The notes: generated by a model not told the origin, from the sequence alone. A stretch of DNA of 64,000 bases from Takakia lepidozioides (GCA_030704615.1 CM060733.1:62001-126000), one strand, 5' to 3'. Shown: positions 1-11,443, numbered from the stretch's first letter. Program-made: numbers and translations.

Positions 1-2239
1 GAAAGATTAAGGGAATTGGTACAGGAAGAAGATCAATCACGAGGTGAAAGATCTGAGGTACATCCTTGGATAAAAGATTTGACAGAAATCTTTGATAAGA
101 GTTGGCATGGAACACCAAAAGCAGGAACTCCAGTTTCTGAAGCAGAAGGTGAAGAAGGAGAAGAGGATGTGGCAGAGCCAACGGAGAGTTCAGACTCTCC
201 AACACCATTACAGTTGAGTTACATGAGTGAAGAAGAAACCCAAGGGCAGAACTTGGAGGATGAAAACAGAGAGAAGAAATTGGAAGAGGAAGAATATGAA
301 GAAGTAGACCCAACAGCTGAGGTTGAGACTACAACCAGGACATCCCAACCCGTTGGACCTGGATCAAGTGGAGCACTTGGATCACAGGCCAACGAAGGTG
401 TCGGCTCAGGGGGATCAGGCGGGCTGCCTGGATCTGGCTCTGGGGGGACAGGGAGTGTGGGAAGTAGTGCAACTGAAGCTGGGAATACTGTGAATATCGT
501 GGGGCCAGAAGCAGGGAGTGCTCAAGGGCCACCACTTGGTGGAAGATCCACCACAAAAACAACAGGTCCAGAAGGACCAGCACCAGCAAGGGTGCCAGCA
601 CCTGTCAGTGGGCAGAAGGTAGGGCCACAGATGGCGTTACAACCAACACGGGCAAAACCACCCTTTCCAATATATTCAGGAAAAGGGGATCCCGATGTAC
701 ACATTAGCCAATTTGAGCACATGTGTATAGTGAACAATGAGAATGGCGATGATGCCAAGATGAGACTGTTTCCTTGTTCACTTATCAAGAAAGCAAGTGA
801 ATGGTATGCAAGATTCCCTGATAATCATTTCCTAACCTGGAATGGCTTGAATACAGCATTTCGAAATAGGTTCAGGACAAGTAAAACTGAGGATGAAGTG
901 TATGGAAGTTTACAACAGCTGAAGCAGAAGAAGCATGAAACTGTTGAAGAGTATATGGAGAAGATGGAATTGATGATGAAAAAGCTGGCTGCAGTACCAG
1001 CACCCGGTTTACAGAAGACTTGGTTTGTGAGTGGACTAAGACCAGAGTTGCAAAAGAAAGTGGATATGTTACCCCATAATACAGTGGAGGAGGCATTTGA
1101 AACTGCAAACAGAATTGAGCAATTGGGAATGCTCAGGAGAGAGAAAAAGAAGATGAGGACTCTGAGGATGAGTCAGATGAAGAAGAAGAGCAAGAACTAA
1201 AAAGAAAGAGTAAGAGAAAGGAGAAGTTGAAGAGGGATAACTATGAAAAAAAATTGGAAGAAATCTTGAAGAAGTATGCCACAGAGGCTGCAACACATTG
1301 GAGGAAGGGTGTATGGTGTGCAAAGTGCCAGAATGAAGGCCATACCACCACAGAATGCCACATGAAGGAGAAACACTGTACTATCTGTAAAATGGATAAC
1401 CATTCTACTGAGAATTGTTACTACAACAGAAGGACAGCTGCAAGAGAACCTAGGCAAGTAAGGGTGCATCAGGTGCAGCCCCAGCCAAGAAGAAACAATG
1501 ATCAGGACCACTATGGTAGGTCTGGTGGTTATAACAATGGCATGGAAGGGAGAGGTAATTCAAGAGGGAATTACCAAGGAAATTCCAGAGGCAACTATCA
1601 GGGTAATCCAAGGGGGAATTACCAGCCCGGGAATCAGGATTATAGAAATAATCCAAGAACAGACCAAGGGCGAGGACCCAATGGTGAAGAGCTATGTTAC
1701 TATTGTAATCAGCCAGGACATCGCAAGGCAGCCTGTTCATTCTGGATAAGACACCAGAATGAGATGAGAGCTCCTGTGAATGAGGGCCCAGTGGTGGCAG
1801 CTCACATGGTTAGGCCATGTGTTGTACCAGAAGTAAGTACAATGATAGTAACAAGAAGTAAAGCCAAACTAATACCTCCAGTAGAAGAGGAAGAAGATGA
1901 TAATGGAAGTGGCAATGATATGCCTGAAGATGAAGAGACTTGGAAAGATGAGAAGGAACTGCACAAGGAAGTGGCAGATACTATAAGGGAAATGCAAAAG
2001 AGTACTGATATTCCTGTGGCAGATTCCTCTGATTCGATGGAGAAAAAGAAGGGAGTGAGGAAGAAAGGAAGAAAGAAGATGCAGACATGCAAAGTAATGA
2101 AGAGACTTTGGCTGAAGTAATATGCCAGACCAAAGCAGAAATTACCATTGGACAGCTATTAGCTGTGGCACCTTATTGTAGGCACAGGCTGTATCAAGCA
2201 ATCAATCGAATTGCCCAGAGACAGGAAACACAGACCTGA
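1..2239 (+). pseudogene. gag: Gag (capsid/nucleocapsid), 5'-partial and frameshifted
   Basis: Structural protein of the first Ty3 element. The first frame (1-1200) has an acidic, Gly/Ser-rich N-terminal region and then a retrotransposon-gag core around 640-1130 (WYARFPDNHF, FRNRFR). Near 1135 the sense switches frame: an acidic Glu/Asp run continues only in the frame read to 2120. That second part has three CX2CX4HX4C zinc knuckles, two at about 1318-1425 and one at about 1695-1740, and Arg-Gly-Asn repeats between them (1550-1640) that suggest RNA binding. A third frame (2114-2239) carries ITIGQLLAVAP, a linker often seen ahead of the protease in plant Ty3 elements, and ends at TGA 2237-2239. 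The two frame changes make this copy defective unless they are assembly errors. Confidence 0.85.
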
Positions 2240-2247
2240 ACAGCAAG

Positions 2248-2601
2248 GTGACCAGTTATAATGTGAAGCCGGAAGGGCGAGAAACAGTCATGGACTTTGA
2301 TGATTCTATGCCAGTAATCCAATTGAGAATTGGAAGCACAGAACTAACTGATGTACTGATAGATGGAGGTTCTGGAGTAAATATCATGACAGACCAATTA
2401 AGGAAGAAGCTTGGTCTAAGTAACATGAAACCAGCCCCATTTACAGTAACAATGGCAGATCAAAGAAGTGTACAGCCATTGGGATTAATAAGAGGAGTTA
2501 AGATACAGATACAGAAGATGATCTTTATGATCACAGTAACTGTATTGAAATGGATGAAGTCATGGAGGCTTACTCCTTATTATTGGGACGTCCGTGGCTG
2601 A
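2248..2601 (+). pseudogene. Retroviral-type aspartic protease region, out of frame with Pol
   Basis: Aspartic protease that would process the polyprotein. The active-site segment reads VLIDGGSGVNIM at about 2353-2388, so the usual DTG/DSG triad appears as DGG. The segment MDFDDSMPVIQLRIG upstream is the usual N-terminal beta strand of plant retroelement proteases. The expected C-terminal continuation (EMDEVMEAYSLLLGRPWL) is found only in the next frame, starting near 2550, so a one-base frameshift near 2545 separates protease from Pol. Gag, linker, protease and Pol are read in changing frames, which suggests decay rather than programmed frameshifting. Confidence 0.8.
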
Positions 2602-5600
2602 AACAGGCCAGGGTATTCCATGACTGGAATTCTCAGTTACTAACCGTGCATAATGGGATACACGAGATACAAATTACCACAAAGAAATCTAGTAGATTAC
2701 CTGCTACAAGAAGACCTCGAGGAGTCAGAGAGTATGACTGGAAAGGAGGACTGGATGAGGAGCAGGAAGCTACCCTATTTGCTGCACACCCAGAGTGGGA
2801 GCAGGTTGCAGAGATGCGGCTGGAAAGCCTAAGTTGTTTGAGAGGTATCTGCTGTGGTGTAGTGACAGCAACACCAACTGAAGAGGAAACCAGCATTTAC
2901 CCATCACATTTCTATGAAGAAAGAGAAGGAGAAATAGAAATCCTAGAAGAACCAGCCACTGTGAGCTTACAGGATGAAGTGGTGACTGGTTGGACAATCA
3001 CAGCTGATGAGCAGGTGAGGGAAGTGAATGTGGGAACTAAAGAGGAACCGAGGATGGTGAAAGTAGGAGCTGATTTGGAGCCGGAATTCTTCGAAGAAGC
3101 TAAAAGCTTGTTCATCAAATACAGAGATGTATTTGCTTGGAGCTATGAGGATCTAAAAGGGATACCACCTGAAGTCTGTCAGCATAAGATTGAACTGGAA
3201 CCAGGGTCAGTACCAATCAAGCAGGCGAGGTATAGAATGAATCCCAACTACGCACAGAAGGTTGGAGAAGAGATAAAGAAGTTGGCTGAGGCTAAGTTTA
3301 TATACCCAATAGAGTATACAACTTGGTTGTCACCCATTGTTATAGTTCCCAAGAAGAATGGCAAACTAAGAGTATGTGTGAACTATAAGAAGCTGAATGC
3401 TTGTACGAAGAAAGATCCTTTCCCTTTGCCATTCACAGAAGCAGTATTAGACACTGTGGCAGGCCATGAGATGTACTCATTCATGGATGGCTTCAGTGGT
3501 TATAATCAAGTGCAAGTGGCAGAAGAAGACCAAGGGAAAACAGCTTTCATCACAGACTGGGGGGCTTATGCATACAAAGTCATGCCCTTTGGACTTTGTA
3601 ATGCACCAGCGACCTTTCAGAGAGTGATAAGTGAATCTTTTCATGAGTATCTGGATGATTTCATGCAGGTATTCTTGGATGATTTCAGTGTGTACAGCTC
3701 TAAGAATGAGCACTTGCATAAATTGGAGTTATGTTTGGCCAGATGCAGGATGAGAGGTCTGGGCCTGAATCCAGAGAAGTGTACTTTCTGTGTGAACTCA
3801 GGGGTGCTTCTGGGACACATTGTGTGTAAGAAGGGACTCCTTGTGGATCCCAGAAAGACAGAGTCCATTAAAGCCTCTCCACCACCAGTGAATGTTAAAA
3901 GTCTACGGAGATTCCTTGGGCAAACCAGTTATTACAGGAGATTTGTCAAAAGGTATGCACAAATAGCAGCACCATTGAGCAAACTACTGAAGAAAGATGC
4001 AGTGTTTGCCTGGACAGCTGAATGTCAACAGGCGTTTGAGGAACTTACACTGTCAGTAACAACTACACCTGTGCTGATTAACCCTCACTGGCATGTAGTA
4101 TTCCATGTTCACTGCGATGCATCAGGAGAAGCGTTGGGAGCGGTGTTAGCCCAGAATGTTACAGGGAATATAGATTCACCTGTGTACTATGCTAGCCGGT
4201 TGATGAACAGTGCTGAAAGGAACTATAGCACAACGGAAAGAGAAGCATTGGCAATGATCTATGCAGTGAAGAAATTCAGGCATTACCTGTTGGGCAAGAA
4301 GTTTATGTTCTATGTGGATCACCAGGCTCTGATATACCTGGTAAACAAACCTCTGATAAGCGGAAGAATAGCAAGATGGTTGATAATCTTGCACGAGTTT
4401 GAGTTCGAGGTTGTTTACAAGCCTGGGAGACTGCATCTTGTGGCGGATCATTTGTCACGATTATCAACAGGAGAACCAGCCACAGGAATAGATGATCAAT
4501 TACCAGATGCGAGTCTCTTTGCAGTGGAGGTGCAGGGAAGTGCAGATGACTGGTTAGATTGGCAGTGGCCAATCAGATACTACCTTGCTCATGGTCAGTG
4601 CCCACCTAGTTATGGTAAGGAGCAGAGGAAGAGAATCGCTATCAAAGCTTTACCTTATACTATGGTAGGAAGCAGAATGTATAAGTTAGGACCTGATGGA
4701 GTACTAAAACGATGCTTGTACCACCATGAAGTAAATAAAGTTTTGGCGGAAGTTCATAAAGGAGTGGCTGGAGGTCATTTTGGAGAAGAGACTACCAGTA
4801 GGAAGATACTACTCGCAGGATACTGGTGGCCTACTTTGTTCAAAGATGTACACGAGTATTGTCAGAAGTGTGATGAATGTCAGAGGCTAGGACCTTTGCA
4901 GAGATCTGGAAGGATGGCCTTGCATCCTACAATGCCTACGGAACCATTTCAGAAATGGGGACTAGACTTTGTTGGACCAATTAACCCACCATCCAAGAAT
5001 ACACGAAACAGGTACATAATTACAGCCACTGATTATACTACAAAGTGGGTGGAAGCTAAAGCTTTGAGGGACAACACAGCCAAGTCCACAGCAAGGTTCC
5101 TGTACGAGAACATACTTACACGATTTGGCTGTCCCTTAGAATTTATCAGTGATCAGGGAAGTCACTTCATGAATGAGACCATTGAGTTGTTGACTAAAGA
5201 GTTCATGATTGTGCATAGAAAGAGTACAACATATTACCCACAGGGTAATGGGCAGGCAGAGGCTACCAACAAAATACTATGTACTATCTTGGCTAAGATA
5301 GTCAATGCAAACAGAACGGATTGGGATACAAAGCTGCTGACAGCTTTGTGGTCATACAGGACTTCATATAAAGTCACCACTAAGTATACACCATTCCAAT
5401 TAGTTTATGGTATGGAAGCCTTACTTCCAGTGGAATTCCTGTTACCTACCATGAGAACGGAGTGGGGAAAGAGAATGGAATTGCAAGACTCCATCAAGGT
5501 CAGGAAACATGAATTATACCATGTGGAAGAAGTACGTGCTGATGCAGCTGATAATATGACCAGAATTCAGATGAAGCGAAAGGAACAGTTTGATGAAGGC

Positions 5601-7808
5601 AAGTTAAAGACTTTTAAGACGGGGGATTTGGTTCTATGGTTGCAGAAGAAAGGAAAGATTCAAGCTTCTAAGCTTAAATCACCATGGAAAGGACCTTATG
5701 TCATACAAAAGATGTATGATAACAACACCGCCATGTTACAAACCATTAACAAAGAAATGCTGGGAAGAGTCAATGCCAATAAGTTGAAGGGGTACAGTGG
5801 TATCCATGACAAACCCTTGCAGCATGATTTGCATGTTGAACCGCAAGAGCAGTCACGGGCTGCACCAGTGTTACGAACGGAGTATGGAGCACTTGTCGCT
5901 AGGCCCAGCATATATGACCAGGGCGGGCAAAACAAACGTGACACAGCCTATCACAGCCCATCAAGGCAAAGCACAGCCTATCACAGCCCATCACGACGTG
6001 ACACAGCCTATCACAGCCCATCAAGGCAAAGCACAACCTATCACAGCCCATCACAACGTGACACAGCCTATCACAGCCTACCACAGCGTGTCACAGCCTA
6101 TCACAGCGTAACACAGTATGACACAGCCTGTCACAGCTCAACACAGCCTACTAGGGTTACACGATCCATAGAATCAGTGACAGGTGGACGCATAATAACT
6201 TCAGGAAAATGGCTGACGGAAGAGAAAACGGAAATTAGTTTAAAAATAGACACGTGGAGGTCAGGGCGCGACACACAGCTGAGAAGGAAGTGCAAGAACA
6301 GGTGTCATAAAGAAAGAGGACAAGAACGGCCGTCAAAAGGGATGAAAGGCGGGCCCATTAATGAATACGGAAAAAGGGAAACGGAACGAACGGCAAGTAC
6401 AGAAAAGCGAAATTCTTGTCACATGTGTGATCCTAGTGGACTATCCAGCAGGGAAAGTCCACTAAAGAAAATAAAATCTAAAATCCAGTCACAGCGGATA
6501 CAGCCAATAGAAAACCAGAGAAAGGATCAAGAAAATGGAGGGAAATTGAGCGCAAGAGGCGGCGTCGTTCTGAGTAACGGGCGTCTCGACGGGACAGACC
6601 ATCAATGCTATAGCTTGGAAACTATGGAGGAACTAACAGACTATACGCTCGCAATATTACTTACGCAGTGGCATAGACACGAAAGGACAGAGCGGAGCTT
6701 TTCTCTTGAGCGATGCTTGCAAGCCCCGCAGGCTTACAAGAAATTACCCATAGCTTTCTGTGGCAACCATACGTTTATGCTTTGTGCACTACAGGCATTC
6801 CTGCAGTTGTTACAGCCAAAACAGTTCTGTGAGTCTAAAATGAAGAGAGTGAGAGGAATGGAGGAAATCAGGGTGAAGAGCACCACAATTCTGCAGAAAC
6901 AAACGATTGCTACCCCACAGGCGATACAGATACTGGAGGAGCTGAGATTGCAAGGATTGCAAAGCCTAGATTGGACATTACACCATAGACAGTACATGTT
7001 ACAATTTTTGCAGAACTTTGAGCCAAGGACAGGAACAACAACGGTGAAGGGAGTTGAATTGATGATTACTCCCCTATACCTCCAGCAATTGTTTCGATTG
7101 CCAGCAGGTCAGGTGCATGTGGAGGAACACAGGGCAAGACTGCAAATAGGGGACTTATTCCAAGAAGGGAGTTTCTTTAAAACTCAGGGTTATGCTTGTA
7201 CCAAGGCTGTGTACCCAGGGCTAAAAGAGGTAGGCCAGGTATTGAACGTTCTGATTGCCATGAAACAGAACCAACAGTATTTGAGCAGATCCTTCACGGA
7301 GGAAATACTCAAAGGCCTGAAGGGACAAGAGGTACAATGGGCGGACATAATGTACAACGCACTGGTGGAGGAGATGAAAAGATTACAAGGTACTACCGCA
7401 AAGTCTCCTATCATAGTGTCTGGCCCAATCATTGCTCAAATAATCCTTGATTCTGGCATACTTGATGCGCAAGAAAGAAAGGAAATGGGAGTGTTTGAGC
7501 CAGAAACCACTGCAATGGAAGAGCAAGGCTCTTCACACAGTGAGGGTGGACTAGCAGGGCAACCCGAGACTAAGAGGCAGAGACGGGGAAAGACTGTAGT
7601 GGCGGATCCACTGGCTTCACGGATTCCGCATGATAATGTTTCCCAAGCTCATGGCCAGGAAGGGGCACAGCAGCACAGAGAAATGCTATTACTGGAAGCA
7701 GGACCTTCAGAGAGGGAGGAGGAAGTTACTTCTGTATCACAACCATCACAGCCAGCTGATCGACTTGTCACAAGGTCACAAGTTGTCCATGCAGCTCAAC
7801 CAAAATAA
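2550..7808 (+). CDS. pol: Pol polyprotein: RT, RNase H, integrase plus ~630-residue C-terminal extension
   Basis: One open frame of 1752 codons. RT lies at about residues 240-430 (VCVNYKKLNACTKKDPFPLP; MPFGLCNAPATFQR; active site FLDDFS near residue 373). RNase H follows at about 510-650 (CDASGEALGAVL; STTEREALAMIYAVKKFRHY; ADHLSRL). Integrase has an HHCC zinc finger at about 733-777 and the DDE residues in GLDFVGP (~806), SDQGSHF (~867) and PQGNGQAEATNK (~904). After integrase the frame runs through a tandem repeat of HSP/TAYHSPSR units and a basic region. It ends in a domain whose core (FLQNFEPRTGTTTVKGVEL, then LYLQQLFRLP) resembles the plant-transposon domain found in some long Ty3 elements; that match is tentative. 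There is no chromodomain. The true Pol start is upstream, in the shifted protease frame. Confidence 0.9.
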   Translation: MDEVMEAYSLLLGRPWLKQARVFHDWNSQLLTVHNGIHEIQITTKKSSRLPATRRPRGVREYDWKGGLDEEQEATLFAAHPEWEQVAEMRLESLSCLRGICCGVVTATPTEEETSIYPSHFYEEREGEIEILEEPATVSLQDEVVTGWTITADEQVREVNVGTKEEPRMVKVGADLEPEFFEEAKSLFIKYRDVFAWSYEDLKGIPPEVCQHKIELEPGSVPIKQARYRMNPNYAQKVGEEIKKLAEAKFIYPIEYTTWLSPIVIVPKKNGKLRVCVNYKKLNACTKKDPFPLPFTEAVLDTVAGHEMYSFMDGFSGYNQVQVAEEDQGKTAFITDWGAYAYKVMPFGLCNAPATFQRVISESFHEYLDDFMQVFLDDFSVYSSKNEHLHKLELCLARCRMRGLGLNPEKCTFCVNSGVLLGHIVCKKGLLVDPRKTESIKASPPPVNVKSLRRFLGQTSYYRRFVKRYAQIAAPLSKLLKKDAVFAWTAECQQAFEELTLSVTTTPVLINPHWHVVFHVHCDASGEALGAVLAQNVTGNIDSPVYYASRLMNSAERNYSTTEREALAMIYAVKKFRHYLLGKKFMFYVDHQALIYLVNKPLISGRIARWLIILHEFEFEVVYKPGRLHLVADHLSRLSTGEPATGIDDQLPDASLFAVEVQGSADDWLDWQWPIRYYLAHGQCPPSYGKEQRKRIAIKALPYTMVGSRMYKLGPDGVLKRCLYHHEVNKVLAEVHKGVAGGHFGEETTSRKILLAGYWWPTLFKDVHEYCQKCDECQRLGPLQRSGRMALHPTMPTEPFQKWGLDFVGPINPPSKNTRNRYIITATDYTTKWVEAKALRDNTAKSTARFLYENILTRFGCPLEFISDQGSHFMNETIELLTKEFMIVHRKSTTYYPQGNGQAEATNKILCTILAKIVNANRTDWDTKLLTALWSYRTSYKVTTKYTPFQLVYGMEALLPVEFLLPTMRTEWGKRMELQDSIKVRKHELYHVEEVRADAADNMTRIQMKRKEQFDEGKLKTFKTGDLVLWLQKKGKIQASKLKSPWKGPYVIQKMYDNNTAMLQTINKEMLGRVNANKLKGYSGIHDKPLQHDLHVEPQEQSRAAPVLRTEYGALVARPSIYDQGGQNKRDTAYHSPSRQSTAYHSPSRRDTAYHSPSRQSTTYHSPSQRDTAYHSLPQRVTAYHSVTQYDTACHSSTQPTRVTRSIESVTGGRIITSGKWLTEEKTEISLKIDTWRSGRDTQLRRKCKNRCHKERGQERPSKGMKGGPINEYGKRETERTASTEKRNSCHMCDPSGLSSRESPLKKIKSKIQSQRIQPIENQRKDQENGGKLSARGGVVLSNGRLDGTDHQCYSLETMEELTDYTLAILLTQWHRHERTERSFSLERCLQAPQAYKKLPIAFCGNHTFMLCALQAFLQLLQPKQFCESKMKRVRGMEEIRVKSTTILQKQTIATPQAIQILEELRLQGLQSLDWTLHHRQYMLQFLQNFEPRTGTTTVKGVELMITPLYLQQLFRLPAGQVHVEEHRARLQIGDLFQEGSFFKTQGYACTKAVYPGLKEVGQVLNVLIAMKQNQQYLSRSFTEEILKGLKGQEVQWADIMYNALVEEMKRLQGTTAKSPIIVSGPIIAQIILDSGILDAQERKEMGVFEPETTAMEEQGSSHSEGGLAGQPETKRQRRGKTVVADPLASRIPHDNVSQAHGQEGAQQHREMLLLEAGPSEREEEVTSVSQPSQPADRLVTRSQVVHAAQPK
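5935..6150 (+). repeat. In-frame minisatellite in the Pol C-terminal extension
   Basis: Units of about 30 bp built on CACAGCCTATCACAGCCC are repeated about seven times. They encode reiterated TAYHSPSR peptides and keep the Pol frame open. The CACAGCC core is the same word that builds the minisatellite in the 3' LTR of this element. Confidence 0.9.
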
Positions 7809-7813
7809 TTGAT

Positions 7814-10386
7814 TTGGAAAGAGAAGGGTTAGATATTCCAACTACAGAACAGATAGTGGCAGAAATGGAGAAGGGGGACCTTCTCTATGAATATTCTGGT
7901 CTGGTCAAGGAGACAGAGATCCCAGAGGTGCAACAGTTGCCCAAGGGAAATCCTGAGGTGCATATAATACACACACCTGTGTCGGAGGTACCACAGGCGG
8001 AAGGTCATGACACTGTAGCACCGGTGATAGATGAAGTGGTTCAGGAAGAAAATCCGGTGGGACAATGGCCTGAATGGTTCGTGAGACATCACACTGTTGA
8101 GGATCAGGAGGAACAGCAGCAACCTCACCATGATGACCCTCAACAGGCAATGCTGATGAGTTCCATAGGCAGGACACTTAATTTGTTGGGGACTTATGTC
8201 AAATCCCATGTTCCAACTACCCAATTGACAGCCTTGAGAGAGGAACTCAGGAAGGAGTTTGAGGCTCGACTAGCCACTGAGTGTGCAAACAAGGTCGATG
8301 AAGAGGTCACTCTCAAGATGCAGCAGGACTTGGGAAATACAGAAGCGGCTTTGCAATTGGCCAAGGAACAATTGATTGAGGCAGGCCTCGCGCAAGACCA
8401 GTTGCACGAAGCACATAAGCAACAGCTATACCAAATGCAGGTGCAGCATGAAAGCAAGTTGCAAGAAGTGAATGCACTACATACGGAGTTGCAGACAGTG
8501 CATGACAGGATGGCGATACAATGTGCTACATTCACAACTATGCTTGAACAATCTACAAAAGAAATAAACAGTCAAGCGGAAAAATGTACGAAGGCAGAAG
8601 AGAGAATGTTGAGCAATTAAACTCATTGTCGATATGAAGAATACAATCTGTCGCAATGAGGATGCTTTCAAGCAATACAGGCAGGTTGAAGCTGATCAAG
8701 AGAAGCACATCGTGGAGTTGCAACAAACGATCATGGCCAATAGAAATGAAATCGCGGTCAATAACAAGGCTTGGAGGGAAGCTAATAATCTGGCTGCTGC
8801 CTATGCGAAGTTGGTTGAACCTCAGGCGAAGCGCATGGAGGCTTTACAACAGCAGTTAGAAGTGTACAAGCTAAGAGAGGAGCAAACTCTCAGGGGAACC
8901 ACAAGCAACTTGGTGGATAACAGCCTTATGCAGGTCTGGTTAGCACAAGGGCCAGTAGAGGGCAAAGCACCACGAAAGCTCACCCAAAGCGAGATGAATG
9001 AGCTCAGGCTGCAGGTGCAGAACATTGCCACAACTACTATAGACAATGTCTATAGTAGGATAGCAGAGTTACAAGAGGATGTAGACGGACTGCAGACTCA
9101 AGTGGAGGACCTCACTTCAAACATCGACAAAAGAGTCTATATCCCTCAGGAACAGCTAATGGCTTCTTATTTACAAGCCAGAACTTTGGCTTTTCAGTCT
9201 TCACAGGAGGTGCAGGAGATGCCAATGATACAAGAGCCAGTACCACCACCACCACAACAAGTCACTGTACCAGTAGCTGAACCTGTGGTTACTACAACCA
9301 CACCACAGCCACCACAGCCTGAGGTATGGGGCAATGCAGCTTTTAACCCACCTAAAACTCCAGCTGCAAGGGAGTACAGTAGGGCTATGATTATGCCCTT
9401 CAACCAAATTCCCATCATGTTGGATTTGGCTTGGAAAGAATTTAGTCCTCCGCAGTCATTCGCACATTACTACCAAATCATGCGTATTGGCTGCCAGTGG
9501 CAACTAGGACTAAAGTTCTTCCGAACAATCGACAATTGAGGATCATCACTTTGCACAATACTGGCACGAGGCAGGTACCATGTTGAGGGAATTAATTGCT
9601 TTCCAGGTTGTACATGGACTCATTTATACCAAGACCAAGGAGGTAGCAAGTATTGTCATGGGATGCGGGTTATACTACGCTGCTTGTTTTCTGGTACGTT
9701 ATCACATTGAGCAACAAAAGATGCAAACACGCTTTCTGAGTTATTCCAGTGGAGATCATTGGGTATTACCTTCGGTGCCACCTCATATGTACCTATATGA
9801 CCCAAAAGTTATGATGCAAAAGGATTCTCAAATTCGTTCATGGTTTCAAGCGGCCTGGAACAATTTGTCAACACAGAAATTCGGCATTGATGATATTTTC
9901 TATAAGGGACATGTGGCATGGAAATACTTGCACGCTGCACCAGTAATTGGTACCCCACTCACCTGGACAGACAAGGAGCTCAGTGTCTACACCAATTTTG
10001 CTGTTCAGCGGTTACACCAAGTTGTAAAATATAAACTTCCAGACATGGTAGGACAGCATTGTATGCCCCAGATGATTCCACAAAAAGTTCGAAAATTAAA
10101 ACACCTGAGAGGCGATGAGGATTCTGATACAACTGTTTCTTCACCGAATTCTTTTGACATGGGAGAAGACTATGCAATTCAGATGGCAGAGAAGAAGCGA
10201 CGGGGGTCTCCTATGCCGGAAAGGTTACCTCGATATCAGCCTCCAGAGGGCCTCACTTATCCAGGTAGTGACCAACCATCTCCGTCAACCAGAGACAGAC
10301 CTCGGGCTCGTACACACAGTCCGCCAAGAAACTCTCAACGTCAAAAAGGTGCTCACTCACAAAGGTTTGCTAATCGAAATCAGTAA
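7814..10386 (+). pseudogene. Additional retroelement reading frame downstream of pol (coiled-coil), two frameshifts
   Basis: This long reading frame sits between pol and the polypurine tract, the place where Athila-type elements have an env-like frame and Tat/Ogre-type elements may have extra frames. It begins six bases after the Pol stop, but the first codons lack an ATG, so the start is uncertain. Three segments read as one protein: 7814-8620, 8634-9539, and 9580-10386, the last being open from about 9542 (EDHHFAQYWHEAG). The middle is rich in Gln, Glu, Leu and Ala with heptad-like spacing (about 8230-9150), a likely coiled coil. A Pro/Thr/Val-rich linker follows (about 9230-9360). The C-terminal part has one hydrophobic stretch (IVMGCGLYYAACFLVRY, about 9650) that could be a membrane segment, then a basic, Ser/Arg/Pro-rich tail. 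No known fold was recognised. Confidence 0.6.
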
Positions 10387-10407
10387 ACCGTGAGGACACG
10401 GCTTTTT

Positions 10408-10422
10408 GAGGGGGGAAAAGGG
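10408..10422 (+). other. Polypurine tract (plus-strand primer site)
   Basis: A 15-base run of only G and A, directly after the last reading frame. Three bases later TGTTAGAGG starts the predicted 3' LTR. This matches the usual spacing of a retrotransposon polypurine tract. Confidence 0.8.
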
Positions 10423-10425
10423 TAA

Positions 10426-11443
10426 TGTTAGAGGACTGTCTGGGACTTAGACACTTAACGGGATCTGTAGGGTACCCTTAATTTTTGCACAAACTGAGAC
10501 CAACAGGAGCCTTAGGGGTGACAGCAGCGCACTGTAGAGGGGGGTTACACAGCCCGTCACAGTAGTCACAGCCGACACAGCCAACACAGCCCGTCACAGT
10601 CGTCACAGCCGACACAGCCAACACAGCCCGTTACAGTCATCACAGCCGACACAGCCAACACAGCCCGTCACAGTCGTCACAGCAGACACAGCCGACACAG
10701 CCCGACAGAGCCGACACAGCCACACAGCCAGTCACAGCCCGACACAGCCAAACACAGTCGCACAGCCAGTCACAGCCCGTCACAGTTTCACACAGCCAGT
10801 CACAGCTTGACACAGCTGTCACGATCATAGGGAACGGAGAGCAGGACAGGGAACGACTGTGGGGAACAACACCTGCGAAGGGAACATGTTAGTTCACAGA
10901 CGACGGTTAGTGAGGGAAACGGTTAGAACCACGGGTAGGAAGATAAAGGGAGAAGCGGGGAATTGGGGGGATATCATTCGGTGGAGGACTTCTTAGTGAG
11001 GGAGGAGAGGGGATCGGGCAGAGATGAAGAACGGAAGTGAAGATAGAGAGATGATGAGTAGATGCTTGTTATATGGCTGTAATGATATTGTAGAGCAGAT
11101 TAGAGACACAATGGCTTCGGCCTGATACCTGATAAATCATAATCGGATATTTTTACGATACAATCACACTGTGTAGAGAGATCTGAGTGAAGCTGTGGAA
11201 TGAATGGATGAGTTGATGGAATCCAATAGATTGATAAAGCAAACTGATACTTAATTAACAATGGTAAGGTAGCTAACATGAATGCCAAAAGGGAAACAAA
11301 TAGGAAACACCCCCATGATACACTAGCTGTAGGTCATGACTGATTGTTCTGCGCGGGCTGAGTACTTAGAGATTTCCAACTCTTCTATCTTGGAGTTTCC
11401 GCCTCAAATAGCGAAGGGATGGGTGAGTAAATGCCGCGCGACA
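10426..11443 (+). repeat. Predicted 3' LTR of the Tat/Athila-like element
   Basis: Begins TGTTAGAGG just after the polypurine tract and ends GCGCGACA, giving TGT...ACA ends. The right border is fixed by comparison: the sequence from 11444 (ATATGATTGACC) is the start of a repeat that recurs at 14920 and 39926 without this upstream sequence. The length would be 1018 bp. The second LTR is outside the window, so the border rests on the TG/CA rule and the repeat junction. Confidence 0.75.
10537..10822 (+). repeat. CACAGCC minisatellite inside the LTR
   Basis: Irregular tandem repeats of CACAGCCCGTCACAGTC and CACAGCCGACACAGCCAA type fill about 285 bp of the LTR. The units are related to those inside the pol reading frame of the same element (5935-6150). 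Confidence 0.9.

Larger units (their letters stand above)
1..11443 (+). mobile_element. Ty3/gypsy retrotransposon, Tat/Athila-like, 5' end outside window
   Basis: A long plus-strand element in the order gag, protease, reverse transcriptase, RNase H, integrase, extra reading frame, polypurine tract, 3' LTR. The gag frame is already open at base 1, so the 5' LTR and gag start lie upstream of the window. The RT active site is LDDF, not the YIDD of chromoviruses, and no chromodomain follows integrase; both fit the Tat/Athila branch (inference from motifs). The predicted 3' LTR ends at 11443, exactly where the neighbouring 3.48-kb repeat unit begins, so the element probably inserted next to or into that repeat. 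ATATG at 11444-11448 is the expected right-hand target-site duplication, but its partner is outside the window. Several frameshifts show that this copy cannot make all its proteins. Confidence 0.9.

Noticed and set aside
7814-10386. Retroviral-type envelope gene
   Set aside because: The position fits, but there is no clear signal peptide, no furin-like site and only one possible membrane segment; coiled coil alone is not enough.
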